Origin: Olsenella sp. oral taxon 807
GTDB lineage: Bacteria > Actinomycetota > Coriobacteriia > Coriobacteriales > Atopobiaceae
Assembly (NCBI RefSeq): GCF_001189515.2
Contig: NZ_CP012069.2
Location: 2,728,001-2,792,000 of the forward strand
Length of the DNA: 64,000 nucleotides
Direction: 5' to 3'
Both the position numbers and the translations under genes were made by a program. Of this stretch, positions 43,676 to 54,583 are shown piece by piece. The stretch's first letter is position 1; every line of letters starts with the position of its first letter. Under the pieces are notes generated by a model. That model saw only the letters and a program-made list of their open reading frames with translations. It searched no databases and was not told where the DNA came from.

Positions 43676-45439
43676 ATGCGTTCAGGAGTGTCCCGCAAGA
43701 GCGTCCTTTGGGCAGCAGGCCTCGGCCTGCTGCTCCTTGTGCTCGAGCTTGCGCTTCCCTCGACGACGCGGGTGTGGCCCTACCCGCACGAGAGTGCCTA
43801 TGGTACCACCGGTCCCATGATACTGATGGTGCCACTGTTGGGGCTCTGGACGCTCTCGATATGGCAACGCTGCCCAGATGCACAGGTCAGGTGCTACCTC
43901 ATGCGCTGTGCCGCCATGCTTGCCCTCCTTCAGCTGGTCGCACTCGTCAAGTACACCGCACAGAGCGACGCTGCGGTTGCCCTCGGCTGGTACCTCTACT
44001 ACCCGACCATCGTTTATGTGCCGCTACTCGTGCTCTTCTGTGCGCTCAAGACGACGGGACTCGAGCGGCGCAGCTGGGTACGGAGGCTCAAGGTCTGTCT
44101 GCTTGTGGCGGGAGCAATCCTCTGTCTGCTCGTACTTACCAACGATTTGCATCAGCTCACCTTCCTGTTCGATCCCCTCGACCCACTCTGGGACGTTCGC
44201 TATAGCTATGGTCCGGTCTATGGTGCCGTCTATGCGTGGCTCGTGCTCGTGCTTGGAGCATTCTATACGCTGACTGCCGTCTATGCCCGGGGCATGCGCA
44301 GACGGCTTGTAGCACTCGTCTTCGTGATGACCCTGCTGGTCTTTGCCTACTCCATCTCGTACAACTTCCGTTTTGACCCTGCCCTCAACAGCAACTTTGC
44401 TCTCACGTTCACGGTAAGCTGCGTCGTGAACATCGAGGGTTGTTTGCAGCTGGGACTCTTTCCCGCCCACAAGAAGCTCACGCGACTTTTCGAGTCCATG
44501 CCCTTCGACGTCAGGCTCCTGACACACTCTGGCGAGACGGCCTTTGCATCCAAGGCGGCGGCTTCGGTGCCCGACAGCGTACGGGAGCGACTTACGCACT
44601 TCGAAATGCATCCCGGTGCACGGGTGACCTTGGAAGCTCCTGGCGAGAAAGACAGGCTCTATAGAGGCTTTGGCGTGAGCGGCGGGTACGTGCTCGTGAG
44701 CGAGGACATCAGCGAACTCAACGAACGGCGGCAAAGGCTCGCCGTGCAGCTGCTCCAACTGCGGCGGCGCAACCGCGTGCTGAGGCATGCGCATGCCGTT
44801 CGCGAAAGCCTATATCGCCAGCAATGCGAGGAAGAGCTTCTGGATGAGGTCGATGCCTCACTGAGAGAAACGGTCCAGGCCATCAGGAGGATACTCGCGT
44901 CGTTGCCCCCCACATCCGATGAACCCGCCCGTATCGAGCGGCGTCGCAAGCTGCTTCTTGTCAAGTTGTTGGTCTCATACTGCAAGCGCAAGGGTGCGCT
45001 CGTGCTTTTGGGAACGGATGACACGAGTTTTGATGCGCAGCACCTGAGACTTGTGATAAATGAGAGCATGGCAGATGCCCGCTCGTCGGAGCTTGACTGC
45101 GCTGCCTGGGTGGGCTTGGATCGTCCGCTACCCATCCAAACCGTGAACACCATCTATGACTGTATGTACGACGTTCTGACGGCGGCGTTCGTGCGTAAGG
45201 ACGCGACACTCATGGTCTTTGTCACCGAGAAGGAAGCGGACCTCGTGGAGTTGCGCTGCGCCCTCGAGACGACAAAGAGCGAGCAGAGCTGCCCCTATGC
45301 CTTGGGAGACGAGTTGCGTCGCCGCCTGGAGATACGTGACGTCCAATTTGGCCTTGAGGAAGATGAAGGCGTCCTGCACCTCAACGTCCTCATAGCAGCG
45401 CCTGCGGCCGAGCCCGCAGCTGCCCTGACGGGAACATGA
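43676..45439 (+). CDS. Seven-helix membrane sensor (HisKA_7TM-like)
   Basis: A 587-residue membrane sensor. About seven N-terminal helices (residues 10-260) resemble the histidine-kinase 7TM receptor domain, including the characteristic LTNDLHQLTF. A soluble region follows with a PAS-like segment (VRLLTHSGETAF), a long coiled-coil-like helix (LNERRQRLAVQLLQLRRRNR) and a C-terminal domain. I cannot find a standard phosphorylated His box or N/G1/G2 ATP-binding motifs, so it may not be a kinase itself. Its stop overlaps the start of the true kinase gene by four bases. Confidence 0.75.
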   Translation: MRSGVSRKSVLWAAGLGLLLLVLELALPSTTRVWPYPHESAYGTTGPMILMVPLLGLWTLSIWQRCPDAQVRCYLMRCAAMLALLQLVALVKYTAQSDAAVALGWYLYYPTIVYVPLLVLFCALKTTGLERRSWVRRLKVCLLVAGAILCLLVLTNDLHQLTFLFDPLDPLWDVRYSYGPVYGAVYAWLVLVLGAFYTLTAVYARGMRRRLVALVFVMTLLVFAYSISYNFRFDPALNSNFALTFTVSCVVNIEGCLQLGLFPAHKKLTRLFESMPFDVRLLTHSGETAFASKAAASVPDSVRERLTHFEMHPGARVTLEAPGEKDRLYRGFGVSGGYVLVSEDISELNERRQRLAVQLLQLRRRNRVLRHAHAVRESLYRQQCEEELLDEVDASLRETVQAIRRILASLPPTSDEPARIERRRKLLLVKLLVSYCKRKGALVLLGTDDTSFDAQHLRLVINESMADARSSELDCAAWVGLDRPLPIQTVNTIYDCMYDVLTAAFVRKDATLMVFVTEKEADLVELRCALETTKSEQSCPYALGDELRRRLEIRDVQFGLEEDEGVLHLNVLIAAPAAEPAAALTGT

Positions 45440-46893
45440 TCATGGCTTCGGGTCTCGTGTTTCCCAAGCACGTGGTGCTGGAGTTTATGATCGTGCTCCT
45501 TACGCTACTTGCCACGCTTCAGCTAACCTTTGCCCTCATGAGAGCCGCCTTTCTTGCCACGTCGGCGTCAGAGCGTCGTGGTCGCCTTCTTGGTGTGCTC
45601 TATGCCGTCTTTCTGTGCCTAGACTTTGTGGTGATGGCTGCGGTCTGCGTAAGCGGTGCCTATGGGGGCCCACTCCTTGTCCTTGAGTTCTTTAGTCTTC
45701 GGGCGCCGCTCATGGTACTGATGTGGGCGGTCGCGCCCTCCATGGCGGTGGCCTGTATGCAGGTGGCCCTCCTGCGGCGTCCTCTACTCCTGTGTGACGT
45801 GGTCGTGTTACTTGCGGTCCTGCCTCCTGTCGCCCAGGAGCTTGGCCCTCTCTGGCCCTTCGCCCTCATCCTTATGGTGGCCTACTTCGTTGGCAGGGGG
45901 GTAGGCGATGCAGGCGAGCTGCTGAGGCTGAGGAAGCTGGGTCTTACGCGCTTCTCGCCGGGAGAGGCGTTGAGCGTCGTAACCGAAGGCATGCTTTGTA
46001 CCAGAGACGATGGTCGCGTCCTTTTCATGAACGATGCCATGCGCTCCTGTCTGGGGGAGCTTGGCCTCCCGCTCGACCTGGGAGACTTTCGAGACCTTTG
46101 GGAGAGGATCGTGAGCCTTGCTGCGGGAGGCGCACGCTCGGCAGACGGGGCCAAGCGTGGGGTAAGGATACGCATTAGCGCAGACGAGACGCGCTACTTC
46201 ACCTGTGAGCCCCTCTCAACGAGACACAAGGGCAGGTGCATCATCGCCTATGACATAAGCGAGCGCGACCAGCTTGATCGCCGCCTTGAGCGAACGGGCA
46301 AGGGGCTCGAGCGTGCCGGGACGGAGCTTGCCGAGTCACTTCAACGCGTGCAGGAGGTGGCGCGCATACAGGCGAGCCTGCACATGCGCTCACGCGTGCA
46401 TGACGTCATCGGCCAGCGTGTCTCCATCCTGCACCGCTGTCTTGAGGACGACCGGTTGCCCGACGAGACGGTGGCGACACTTGAGCCGCTGCTGGTGGGT
46501 ATCCTAGACGACCTGCGCGTCCATGAGGCGGATGATCCCCAGGCCTCGCTCGCTGCCGTCATCGCCGCCTTCGAGCTGGTGGGTGTAAGGTTCTGCGTCA
46601 CGGGATCGCTTCCGGCCGACGATGAAGTGGCGGGGCTCTTCGTACGCGTGATTCGGGAGGCCTCGACCAATGCCCTGCACCATGGGCAGGCGCACACCAT
46701 CTGGCTTTCGATGGACCAGACGGCGCGCTCGGCACATCTCTCTGTGGAAAACGATGGTACGGTACCTGCCGCCGTGCGTGAGCGAGGGGGCATAGCCGGA
46801 ATACGGCGACGTGTGGCGAACGCAGGAGGTTCCCTCTCCATCAACAGGGAGCCACGCTTCTCGATACATGTAGAGGTACCTCTCGCACGGTAG
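45436..46893 (+). CDS. NarX-type sensor histidine kinase
   Basis: A 485-residue kinase. About five N-terminal membrane helices (residues 12-160), a PAS-like region (LSVVTEGMLCTRDDGRVLFM), a HisKA_3 phosphoacceptor box SRVHDVIGQRVSILHRC (His about 323), then the ATPase N box (VRVIREASTNALHHG) and G box (GGIAGIRRRVANAGGSL). The start ATG overlaps the previous stop (ATGA). With the upstream 7TM sensor it forms a two-subunit input module for the NarL-type regulator at 41748. Confidence 0.88.
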   Translation: MIMASGLVFPKHVVLEFMIVLLTLLATLQLTFALMRAAFLATSASERRGRLLGVLYAVFLCLDFVVMAAVCVSGAYGGPLLVLEFFSLRAPLMVLMWAVAPSMAVACMQVALLRRPLLLCDVVVLLAVLPPVAQELGPLWPFALILMVAYFVGRGVGDAGELLRLRKLGLTRFSPGEALSVVTEGMLCTRDDGRVLFMNDAMRSCLGELGLPLDLGDFRDLWERIVSLAAGGARSADGAKRGVRIRISADETRYFTCEPLSTRHKGRCIIAYDISERDQLDRRLERTGKGLERAGTELAESLQRVQEVARIQASLHMRSRVHDVIGQRVSILHRCLEDDRLPDETVATLEPLLVGILDDLRVHEADDPQASLAAVIAAFELVGVRFCVTGSLPADDEVAGLFVRVIREASTNALHHGQAHTIWLSMDQTARSAHLSVENDGTVPAAVRERGGIAGIRRRVANAGGSLSINREPRFSIHVEVPLAR

Positions 46894-46973
46894 AAGGATG
46901 CCCCTGTGGCGGGTACCCGCGGGGCGAGGGCGGGGCGGGATGGAGCGCCACCTGCCTCCTTCCCTCGCGCGAT

Positions 46974-47060
46974 AGTGCCCCGCAGATTCTGGGGCACTAA
47001 GGAGAGGAGCTCAACTGGGCAAACGTCCACAGGAAGGTACCCCGCAGATTCTGGGGCACT
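46974..47060. repeat. GTGCCCCGCAGATTC hairpin repeat pair
   Basis: Two copies of GCCCCGCAGATTCTGGGGC (46974-46997 and 47038-47060), each a hairpin with 7-bp stem, separated by AGCTCAACTGGGCAAACGTC. The core and the CAACTGGGCAAA block (in reverse) also occur in the array at 26108-26452, so they are one family. Confidence 0.7.
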
Positions 47061-47163
47061 AAGGAGGCGGGGAGCCGGGGTCCTTGAGACGCACCCGACA
47101 ATGCGCTCCGGTGATGCTTTGCGTCTCGACGCAAAAGTCCCACTCGTGGGACGGCGAGAACGA

Positions 47164-47505
47164 CTATTTCCAGGGGTCCCTCTCGAAGAGTGGTTCGGGC
47201 GCAGCCGGGCGATCCGAGAAGGGATCGTACCCATCGTCGTCCTCGTTCTCGGCCCGCAGAAAGGACGCGTCGAGGGCGTCGATAGGACCCCACCCATCCG
47301 CTAGCCTGTGCTCGCGCTCGACAGCGACTGTGGGCGTAGGTGCAGGGATGACACGGCCGCCAGATGACGCCTGCCGCCTCGCGAGACGTCCCTCGCGCCC
47401 GGCAGTCTTGCCCCGGCCCGATAGCTTGTCACCTGTGGCCGCACGGCCCACGTGCAACTCCGCTCGCATGGGCTCAGGCGATCCCTTGGCCTGCTCACTT
47501 CGCAT
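47164..47505 (-). CDS. Hypothetical protein downstream of PASTA gene
   Basis: A possible 113-residue protein, basic in its N-terminal half and acidic in its C-terminal half (GWGPIDALDASFLRAENEDD, DPFSDRPAAPEPLFERDPWK). No family recognised. ATG 47505 overlaps the end of the PASTA gene by 11 bases; ATG 47469 is an alternative. The acidic, aromatic C-terminus looks selected, the N-terminus less so. Confidence 0.45.
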   Translation of the reverse strand: MRSEQAKGSPEPMRAELHVGRAATGDKLSGRGKTAGREGRLARRQASSGGRVIPAPTPTVAVEREHRLADGWGPIDALDASFLRAENEDDDGYDPFSDRPAAPEPLFERDPWK

Positions 47506-49708
47506 AGATGTCGGAAAAGGCAACAAAGCTGCAGAGGCTGCCATCATACTGGGAGAGGTCGAGGCTGCTATAGAGCGACTTTGGGGCAGCCGTCGCAGTG
47601 GCTCGAGTCGTGCCACCCTCGTTGGCGATGAGAACGGTCCAGTAGTAATCATCCATTTCGCCGTAGGCGCAGATGAACGAGGCGCTGCCGGACTGGGTGG
47701 GGTGCGAGGTCTGGGTAGGCTGCTGAGTGGTCGGGGCGCTCTGGGTTGACTGGGCAGGTTGGGCGGTGTGGGCAGACTGCGGGAGCTTCGCTGAGTGCTG
47801 GTCTACGACCTGCTTCTTGCCGGTAAATCCACAGAGGTTCATGATGGCCTGCACCGCAGAGTCCGAAAGTGAGCTGGCACCCGACGGCAGTTCGGACGTG
47901 GGGATGTCAAGACGTATGCCGCTGAATTTGGTGCCCTCGGAGAGGAGCTCCGAATCGGTAGAACCCTTGCCCGCATCATAGGAGCGCGAGAAGGGCTGCG
48001 GACTGAAGGTGATCGTACCCTTGCGCTCGGAGTTGTAGAGGGCCTCAAGGGCGTTGTTCGGGTCGATATAGTTGCCCTCGAGTATGAACTTCTGCTGAGA
48101 CAAGAAGTTAGAGATGATCTTGGGATTGTAGGAGAAGTAATCCACCAAATGGTGGTAGTCGGCAGGCGACGACGCCGATATCTCGAGGTCAACCGTTGAG
48201 CCCGCCTTCACTTTGCTACCCGGCTCGGGGCTGCAGCTGACGACGACACCGAGGTCCTTATCAGACTTGACATACGTGACATTTGCCTTAAGCCCCGCTG
48301 CCTCGATGACCGAAAGCGCGCTCTTCTCCTTCTTACCAAGTACATAGGGAATGGTGTGAGACTGAGCGATGGTGAGCGTGATGGTGTCGTTCGAGCTAAA
48401 GTTGCTGCCGGCAGCAGGCTCCACGGCTATGACCGTGCCCGCAACCTCGCTTGAGGCCTGATAGGTGAGGGTGAAGTTCTGGGCTCCCACATCCTCTAGG
48501 GCGGCCTTTGCGTCATCGAGGGGCATGCCCGTCACGTCAGGAATCGTGCGAGCCACACCCACATGCAGCGTCACCTGGCTACCCACCGCAAGGCGGCTCC
48601 CGATGGCGGGATCGACGCTTATGACCTTGCCCACGCCATCATCGACACGCTCCTCAACGACGCTCACCGAAAAGCCCTTCTCCGTGAGCGTCGTGGTGGC
48701 CAGGCTCTGTGACTTGTTGACAACATCGGGAACGACCTTGCCACCCCAGAGCTCCGCGCCATAGGCCACGAATGCGCCAACGGCGATCATGGCTGCCGCC
48801 ATGAACAGAAAGACTATGAGCGTACGTGCCTTACTGCGACTCTTACCCTCTCCTGGCACAACCTTGGAGCGCATGACCCTGCGTCCATGCCTGCCGTTTC
48901 CCCTCTCATCAACGTCGCCGGCGTCAACCGCGCCGCTCAGAGGCTGCTGGACGACACCGCCCACAAATCTTCCGAACACGTCCGTCGACATGTCCCCACC
49001 TTGGTTGCGAAGCTCCTCCGTCGGTATGGGGAGCAAAACCGCGTTGCCATGCGGCGCATCCGACCCTGCCGCCGAATCTGCCGTGGCATCCAAGTCGAGC
49101 GAGGGCACGGTATCGGACGCGGTCCCGGAGGCCATCTCGGCTGTGGGCTCCTCGGCCGCCTCGACACGGTCCGCTTCAATAGTGTCCTTAGGCGCGGCGT
49201 GAGCGGGCGTATGCGTTAAGGTGACCTCAACGGCAGGCCCGGGAGCCGCGTGAGCGGGCGTGGGGGTGGCGTCAAACTCGGGCGCGGCATGAGCGGGCGC
49301 GGGAACGGCGGCGTCCTCGAACTCGACATCGGTGTCTGACTCAGCGTTAGTGTTGGACTCAGCGTTAGTATCGGACTCAGTTTCAGGTACCGCAGCATGG
49401 GCGGGGCGATGCTTGGCTGACTCGGGCGCTTCTATGGGTTCTGCCTCCGCCACGGACTCGGGCGCGACATGAGCAGCATGGGCTGCGTGCGCGGGCGCGG
49501 CAATATCCTCGACCTCAGGCGCAGCCGCGAAATCAAGCGGAGCCGCATGTGCGGGAGTAGCAACAGACTCGGACTCCGGAGCGGGTCCGCCCGCATGTTT
49601 GGGTGCATGTGTGCCCTCTACCTCGTGCTCGACTCCTGGCACAGGATTCACCTGCCCCTCGGATGCCTCAGACGACTCGACCACGTCGTCGCGCTCCTCT
49701 GCTGCCAT
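47495..49708 (-). CDS. PASTA-domain membrane protein
   Basis: A 737-residue single-pass protein. Residues 1-240 are a low-complexity cytoplasmic region with many PAHAAP-like repeats. A helix (ARTLIVFLFMAAAMIAVGAF, about 296-315) is followed by three or four PASTA repeats: VVPDVVNKSQSLATTTL, TIPDVTGMPLDDAKAALED, TIPYVLGKKEKSALSVIEAA. PASTA domains bind muropeptides and beta-lactams. The last 200 residues form a separate extracellular domain with a Gln/Thr/Ser linker. Unlike PknB-type kinases there is no kinase domain. AGAAGGGAC precedes ATG 49708. Confidence 0.85.
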   Translation of the reverse strand: MAAEERDDVVESSEASEGQVNPVPGVEHEVEGTHAPKHAGGPAPESESVATPAHAAPLDFAAAPEVEDIAAPAHAAHAAHVAPESVAEAEPIEAPESAKHRPAHAAVPETESDTNAESNTNAESDTDVEFEDAAVPAPAHAAPEFDATPTPAHAAPGPAVEVTLTHTPAHAAPKDTIEADRVEAAEEPTAEMASGTASDTVPSLDLDATADSAAGSDAPHGNAVLLPIPTEELRNQGGDMSTDVFGRFVGGVVQQPLSGAVDAGDVDERGNGRHGRRVMRSKVVPGEGKSRSKARTLIVFLFMAAAMIAVGAFVAYGAELWGGKVVPDVVNKSQSLATTTLTEKGFSVSVVEERVDDGVGKVISVDPAIGSRLAVGSQVTLHVGVARTIPDVTGMPLDDAKAALEDVGAQNFTLTYQASSEVAGTVIAVEPAAGSNFSSNDTITLTIAQSHTIPYVLGKKEKSALSVIEAAGLKANVTYVKSDKDLGVVVSCSPEPGSKVKAGSTVDLEISASSPADYHHLVDYFSYNPKIISNFLSQQKFILEGNYIDPNNALEALYNSERKGTITFSPQPFSRSYDAGKGSTDSELLSEGTKFSGIRLDIPTSELPSGASSLSDSAVQAIMNLCGFTGKKQVVDQHSAKLPQSAHTAQPAQSTQSAPTTQQPTQTSHPTQSGSASFICAYGEMDDYYWTVLIANEGGTTRATATAAPKSLYSSLDLSQYDGSLCSFVAFSDIYAK

Positions 49709-50046
49709 CAGAGTCCCTTCTGCCTGCGAGCTATATTGGATCACATGGCGTATGAACGAACGCCGCGCCATATCGTTCTCGCTGCTTCTTGGTCACAGAA
49801 TGCAAGTTAGGATAGCATGCCTTGCCCCGTGGCGGGGCGCAGAGCCGCGAATGCCAAGAAAGACCGTCAAACCAACGGCACGGTTTCCGTGATCGCCATG
49901 TCGTACCCGACGGCCTTCTGGTACCCAAGCTGGCCCCCGTCGCTGGAAAACAGGCCGATGGCGATCGGAGCCACGAGTAGGCTGATCTTTGCGCTTTCGC
50001 CTAACCGTTAGCCCTGTGGTCATGCCATTAAGCGAAATAGGTGTAG
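49709..50046. other. Non-coding stretch
   Basis: About 340 bases between the divergent PASTA and HicB-like genes. AT-richer promoter-like sequence lies at 50025-50047 (TAGTAT). No repeat family member and no supported gene. Confidence 0.4.
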
Positions 50047-50694
50047 TATCAGAGGGCGGGCCCACAGCCTGCGGAGAGGATAACCGTCACCTCTGGTCTC
50101 AAGCGTGAGCGAACAACCGAGCTTAGGCAGGCAACAATTATTCCGTTTGAGCAGCTACGTCCTATCGAAGAGGGATACTTTGACGCTGAAGTTATCGGTA
50201 AGGTTGCCCTTGTTGACTTTGAGCGCAAGAAGCTGCAACTACGTCCGAATGGTTCTACGAGACGCTTCCCAATTCAATACGACCCCGAAATCGAAGACCG
50301 TCTCATGGAGACTCGATATAAGCTCATGAGGGTTACATGCAAGGTTAAGTATAACGTCAATGGTGACATTGCTGAAATAGTCGATGCGGATGGCATTGAG
50401 GAACTCGAGCTAAGGCCGGTAGAAATCGAGTCGTTTATAGCCGATGGTGTAGAACATGTATTTCGGCATCCTATAACCGTAACGGTCGAGCTTGACGAGA
50501 CCGGCCAAGTCTATCTGGGTCTTTTTGAGCTGCTTGATCTCTGCGTCTATGCTGAGCATCAAGACGAGTTGAGGAGAGAGATTCTTGATGACCTCGCATG
50601 GAGGTGGTCGGCTATAGCGATGGCATCCGAAGACGAACTTGCACCTGATGCCATCGCGGTTCGTAACGCCTTCCTCGACCTGGTAGTTGAGTAA
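50047..50694 (+). CDS. HicB-like antitoxin partner, start unclear
   Basis: The frame is open from 50047 and has clear coding character from about 50089 on (RTTELRQATIIPFEQLRP, KKLQLRPNGSTRRFPIQYDP), yet no ATG, GTG or TTG occurs before ATG 50305. Either translation starts at 50305 (129 residues), a rare start is used, or the 5' end was lost. The last 70 residues (PITVTVELDETGQVYLGLFE, HQDELRREILDDLAWRW) resemble a HicB-type partial RNase-H fold. One base separates the stop from the HicA-like gene, typical of toxin-antitoxin pairs. Confidence 0.55.
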   Translation, partial: YQRAGPQPAERITVTSGLKRERTTELRQATIIPFEQLRPIEEGYFDAEVIGKVALVDFERKKLQLRPNGSTRRFPIQYDPEIEDRLMETRYKLMRVTCKVKYNVNGDIAEIVDADGIEELELRPVEIESFIADGVEHVFRHPITVTVELDETGQVYLGLFELLDLCVYAEHQDELRREILDDLAWRWSAIAMASEDELAPDAIAVRNAFLDLVVE

Positions 50695-50695
50695 C

Positions 50696-51073
50696 ATGCC
50701 ATCGCTTAAGAAGGACATGGTGGTCCGTAACCTCATCAAAAAGGGTTTTGAACAGGATGAGAGAGACCACCTCTATCTTTGCTACGTTCGGTCCGACGGC
50801 CTAAGAACGTCCATCAGGACAAAGGTAAGTCACGGCTCCAAGAGCGATATCACGACTGGTTTGGTTTCTGCAATGGCCAGACAATGTCATATCACTACAC
50901 AGCAGTTTAAGCAGCTTGCTGAATGCACGCTCGATCGCCAGCAATACGAGCAACTTCTCACGATTGGTGGACAGTTTTCGGCTCTTCGGGGGTTCGTGTG
51001 GGTTGACGCCTCGGCGAATCGCGTCGCAACAGCGTACACAAGTGCCCCACTCTGCAACCGGCGACTCACGTAA
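50696..51073 (+). CDS. HicA-like toxin, C-terminus altered by mobile element
   Basis: A 125-residue frame. Residues 1-95 (KKDMVVRNLIKKGFEQDERD, TKVSHGSKSDITTGLVSAMA, FKQLAECTLDRQQYEQLL) match small HicA-related RNA-binding toxins, with the His in KVSHGSK as the candidate catalytic residue. The last 30 residues are encoded by the inverted end of a 632-bp miniature element that begins at 50980, so the natural C-terminus, if longer, has been replaced. The fold core should be intact. Confidence 0.6.
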   Translation: MPSLKKDMVVRNLIKKGFEQDERDHLYLCYVRSDGLRTSIRTKVSHGSKSDITTGLVSAMARQCHITTQQFKQLAECTLDRQQYEQLLTIGGQFSALRGFVWVDASANRVATAYTSAPLCNRRLT

Positions 51074-51611
51074 AGACGCACTCTGGGGTCTCGCTCTCAC
51101 GTAAAAGCGCATTCTGCATGCGGGTGGTCGCGCAGAGTGCGCCTTTCCGTGAGGGTTCGCGCGCAGAGTGCGCTTTTCCGTGACGTCGCCCGTCCAAAAT
51201 GCGCTTTTCCGTAGAGTGCGCTTTTCCTCACCTGCGCAAACGTGGAGCCACCTCACGCAAAGGCGCATTCTGCACAGACGGTCTCACGTAAAAGCGCAGT
51301 CTGCACCCGCCGCCTCACGGAAAAGCGCAGTCTGCACCGGCGACGCCACCGCGACGTGACCGAAGGGCGCACTCTGGGCGGGCGACGTCACGAAAGGCGC
51401 GTTCTGCATGCGAGTGGTGGTTGCGTCGAGAGGCCATTTTCGCCGATCTGTGTACACTCCTGCATACCCACGGCCGCTCTCGCGACAGGGCGGGTCCACG
51501 GGCCCCACGACATCGAAGGCCCCATGGCCCCCGTGATGCTCAGGTGCCCGGACCTGAGGTCCATGCCACCGGGGCGGTGACGCAACCACCCACGCGAGCT
51601 CACGAAGCCTC
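50980..51611. mobile_element. Miniature inverted-repeat element, 632 bp, with nested repeats
   Basis: Opposite orientation to the other two: it starts GGCTCTTCGGGGGTTCGTG and ends GAGCTCACGAAGCCTC. Flanks CAGTTTTC (50972-50979) and CATTTTTC (51612-51619) agree at 7 of 8 positions, consistent with an old target duplication. Half GTGTACAC palindromes near both ends (51032, 51449) surround an array of CGCTTTTCCGTGAG-type repeats (51066-51410), which seems to have expanded inside the palindrome. Confidence 0.72.
51066..51410. repeat. TGCGCTTTTCCGTGAGG repeat array, nested
   Basis: About ten copies of the unit, in both orientations (CTCACGTAAAAGCGCATTCT and its complement), meeting around 51205-51240. 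Same family as 37231-37695. Confidence 0.8.
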
Positions 51612-51735
51612 CATTTTTCACGCAGAAAAAGCAGGCCAGGCAGTTCATGCTCTGGCCTGCATATACTTTGGTAACCTGTACGAGGTTTAAATTCGTGGCC
51701 TTCGCCTCAAGAGGGGCACGTGCCTTGGCTTGTTC

Positions 51736-54405
<2,670 letters not shown>

Positions 54406-54583
54406 ACATGCATCACCTCTCCTGTAGGGCGATCCGCACGACACGCCACCTGCATCTCTGCGTGGCGGCCGAGACGTACAGAGCAGCCCCTGTCTTTTCA
54501 GGAGATAGTATTCCCGATCTCCGTCATACTATGCATGATCTAAGTGTCTAAATATAAGATTTTCTAAGCTCTCTCTGCATATC

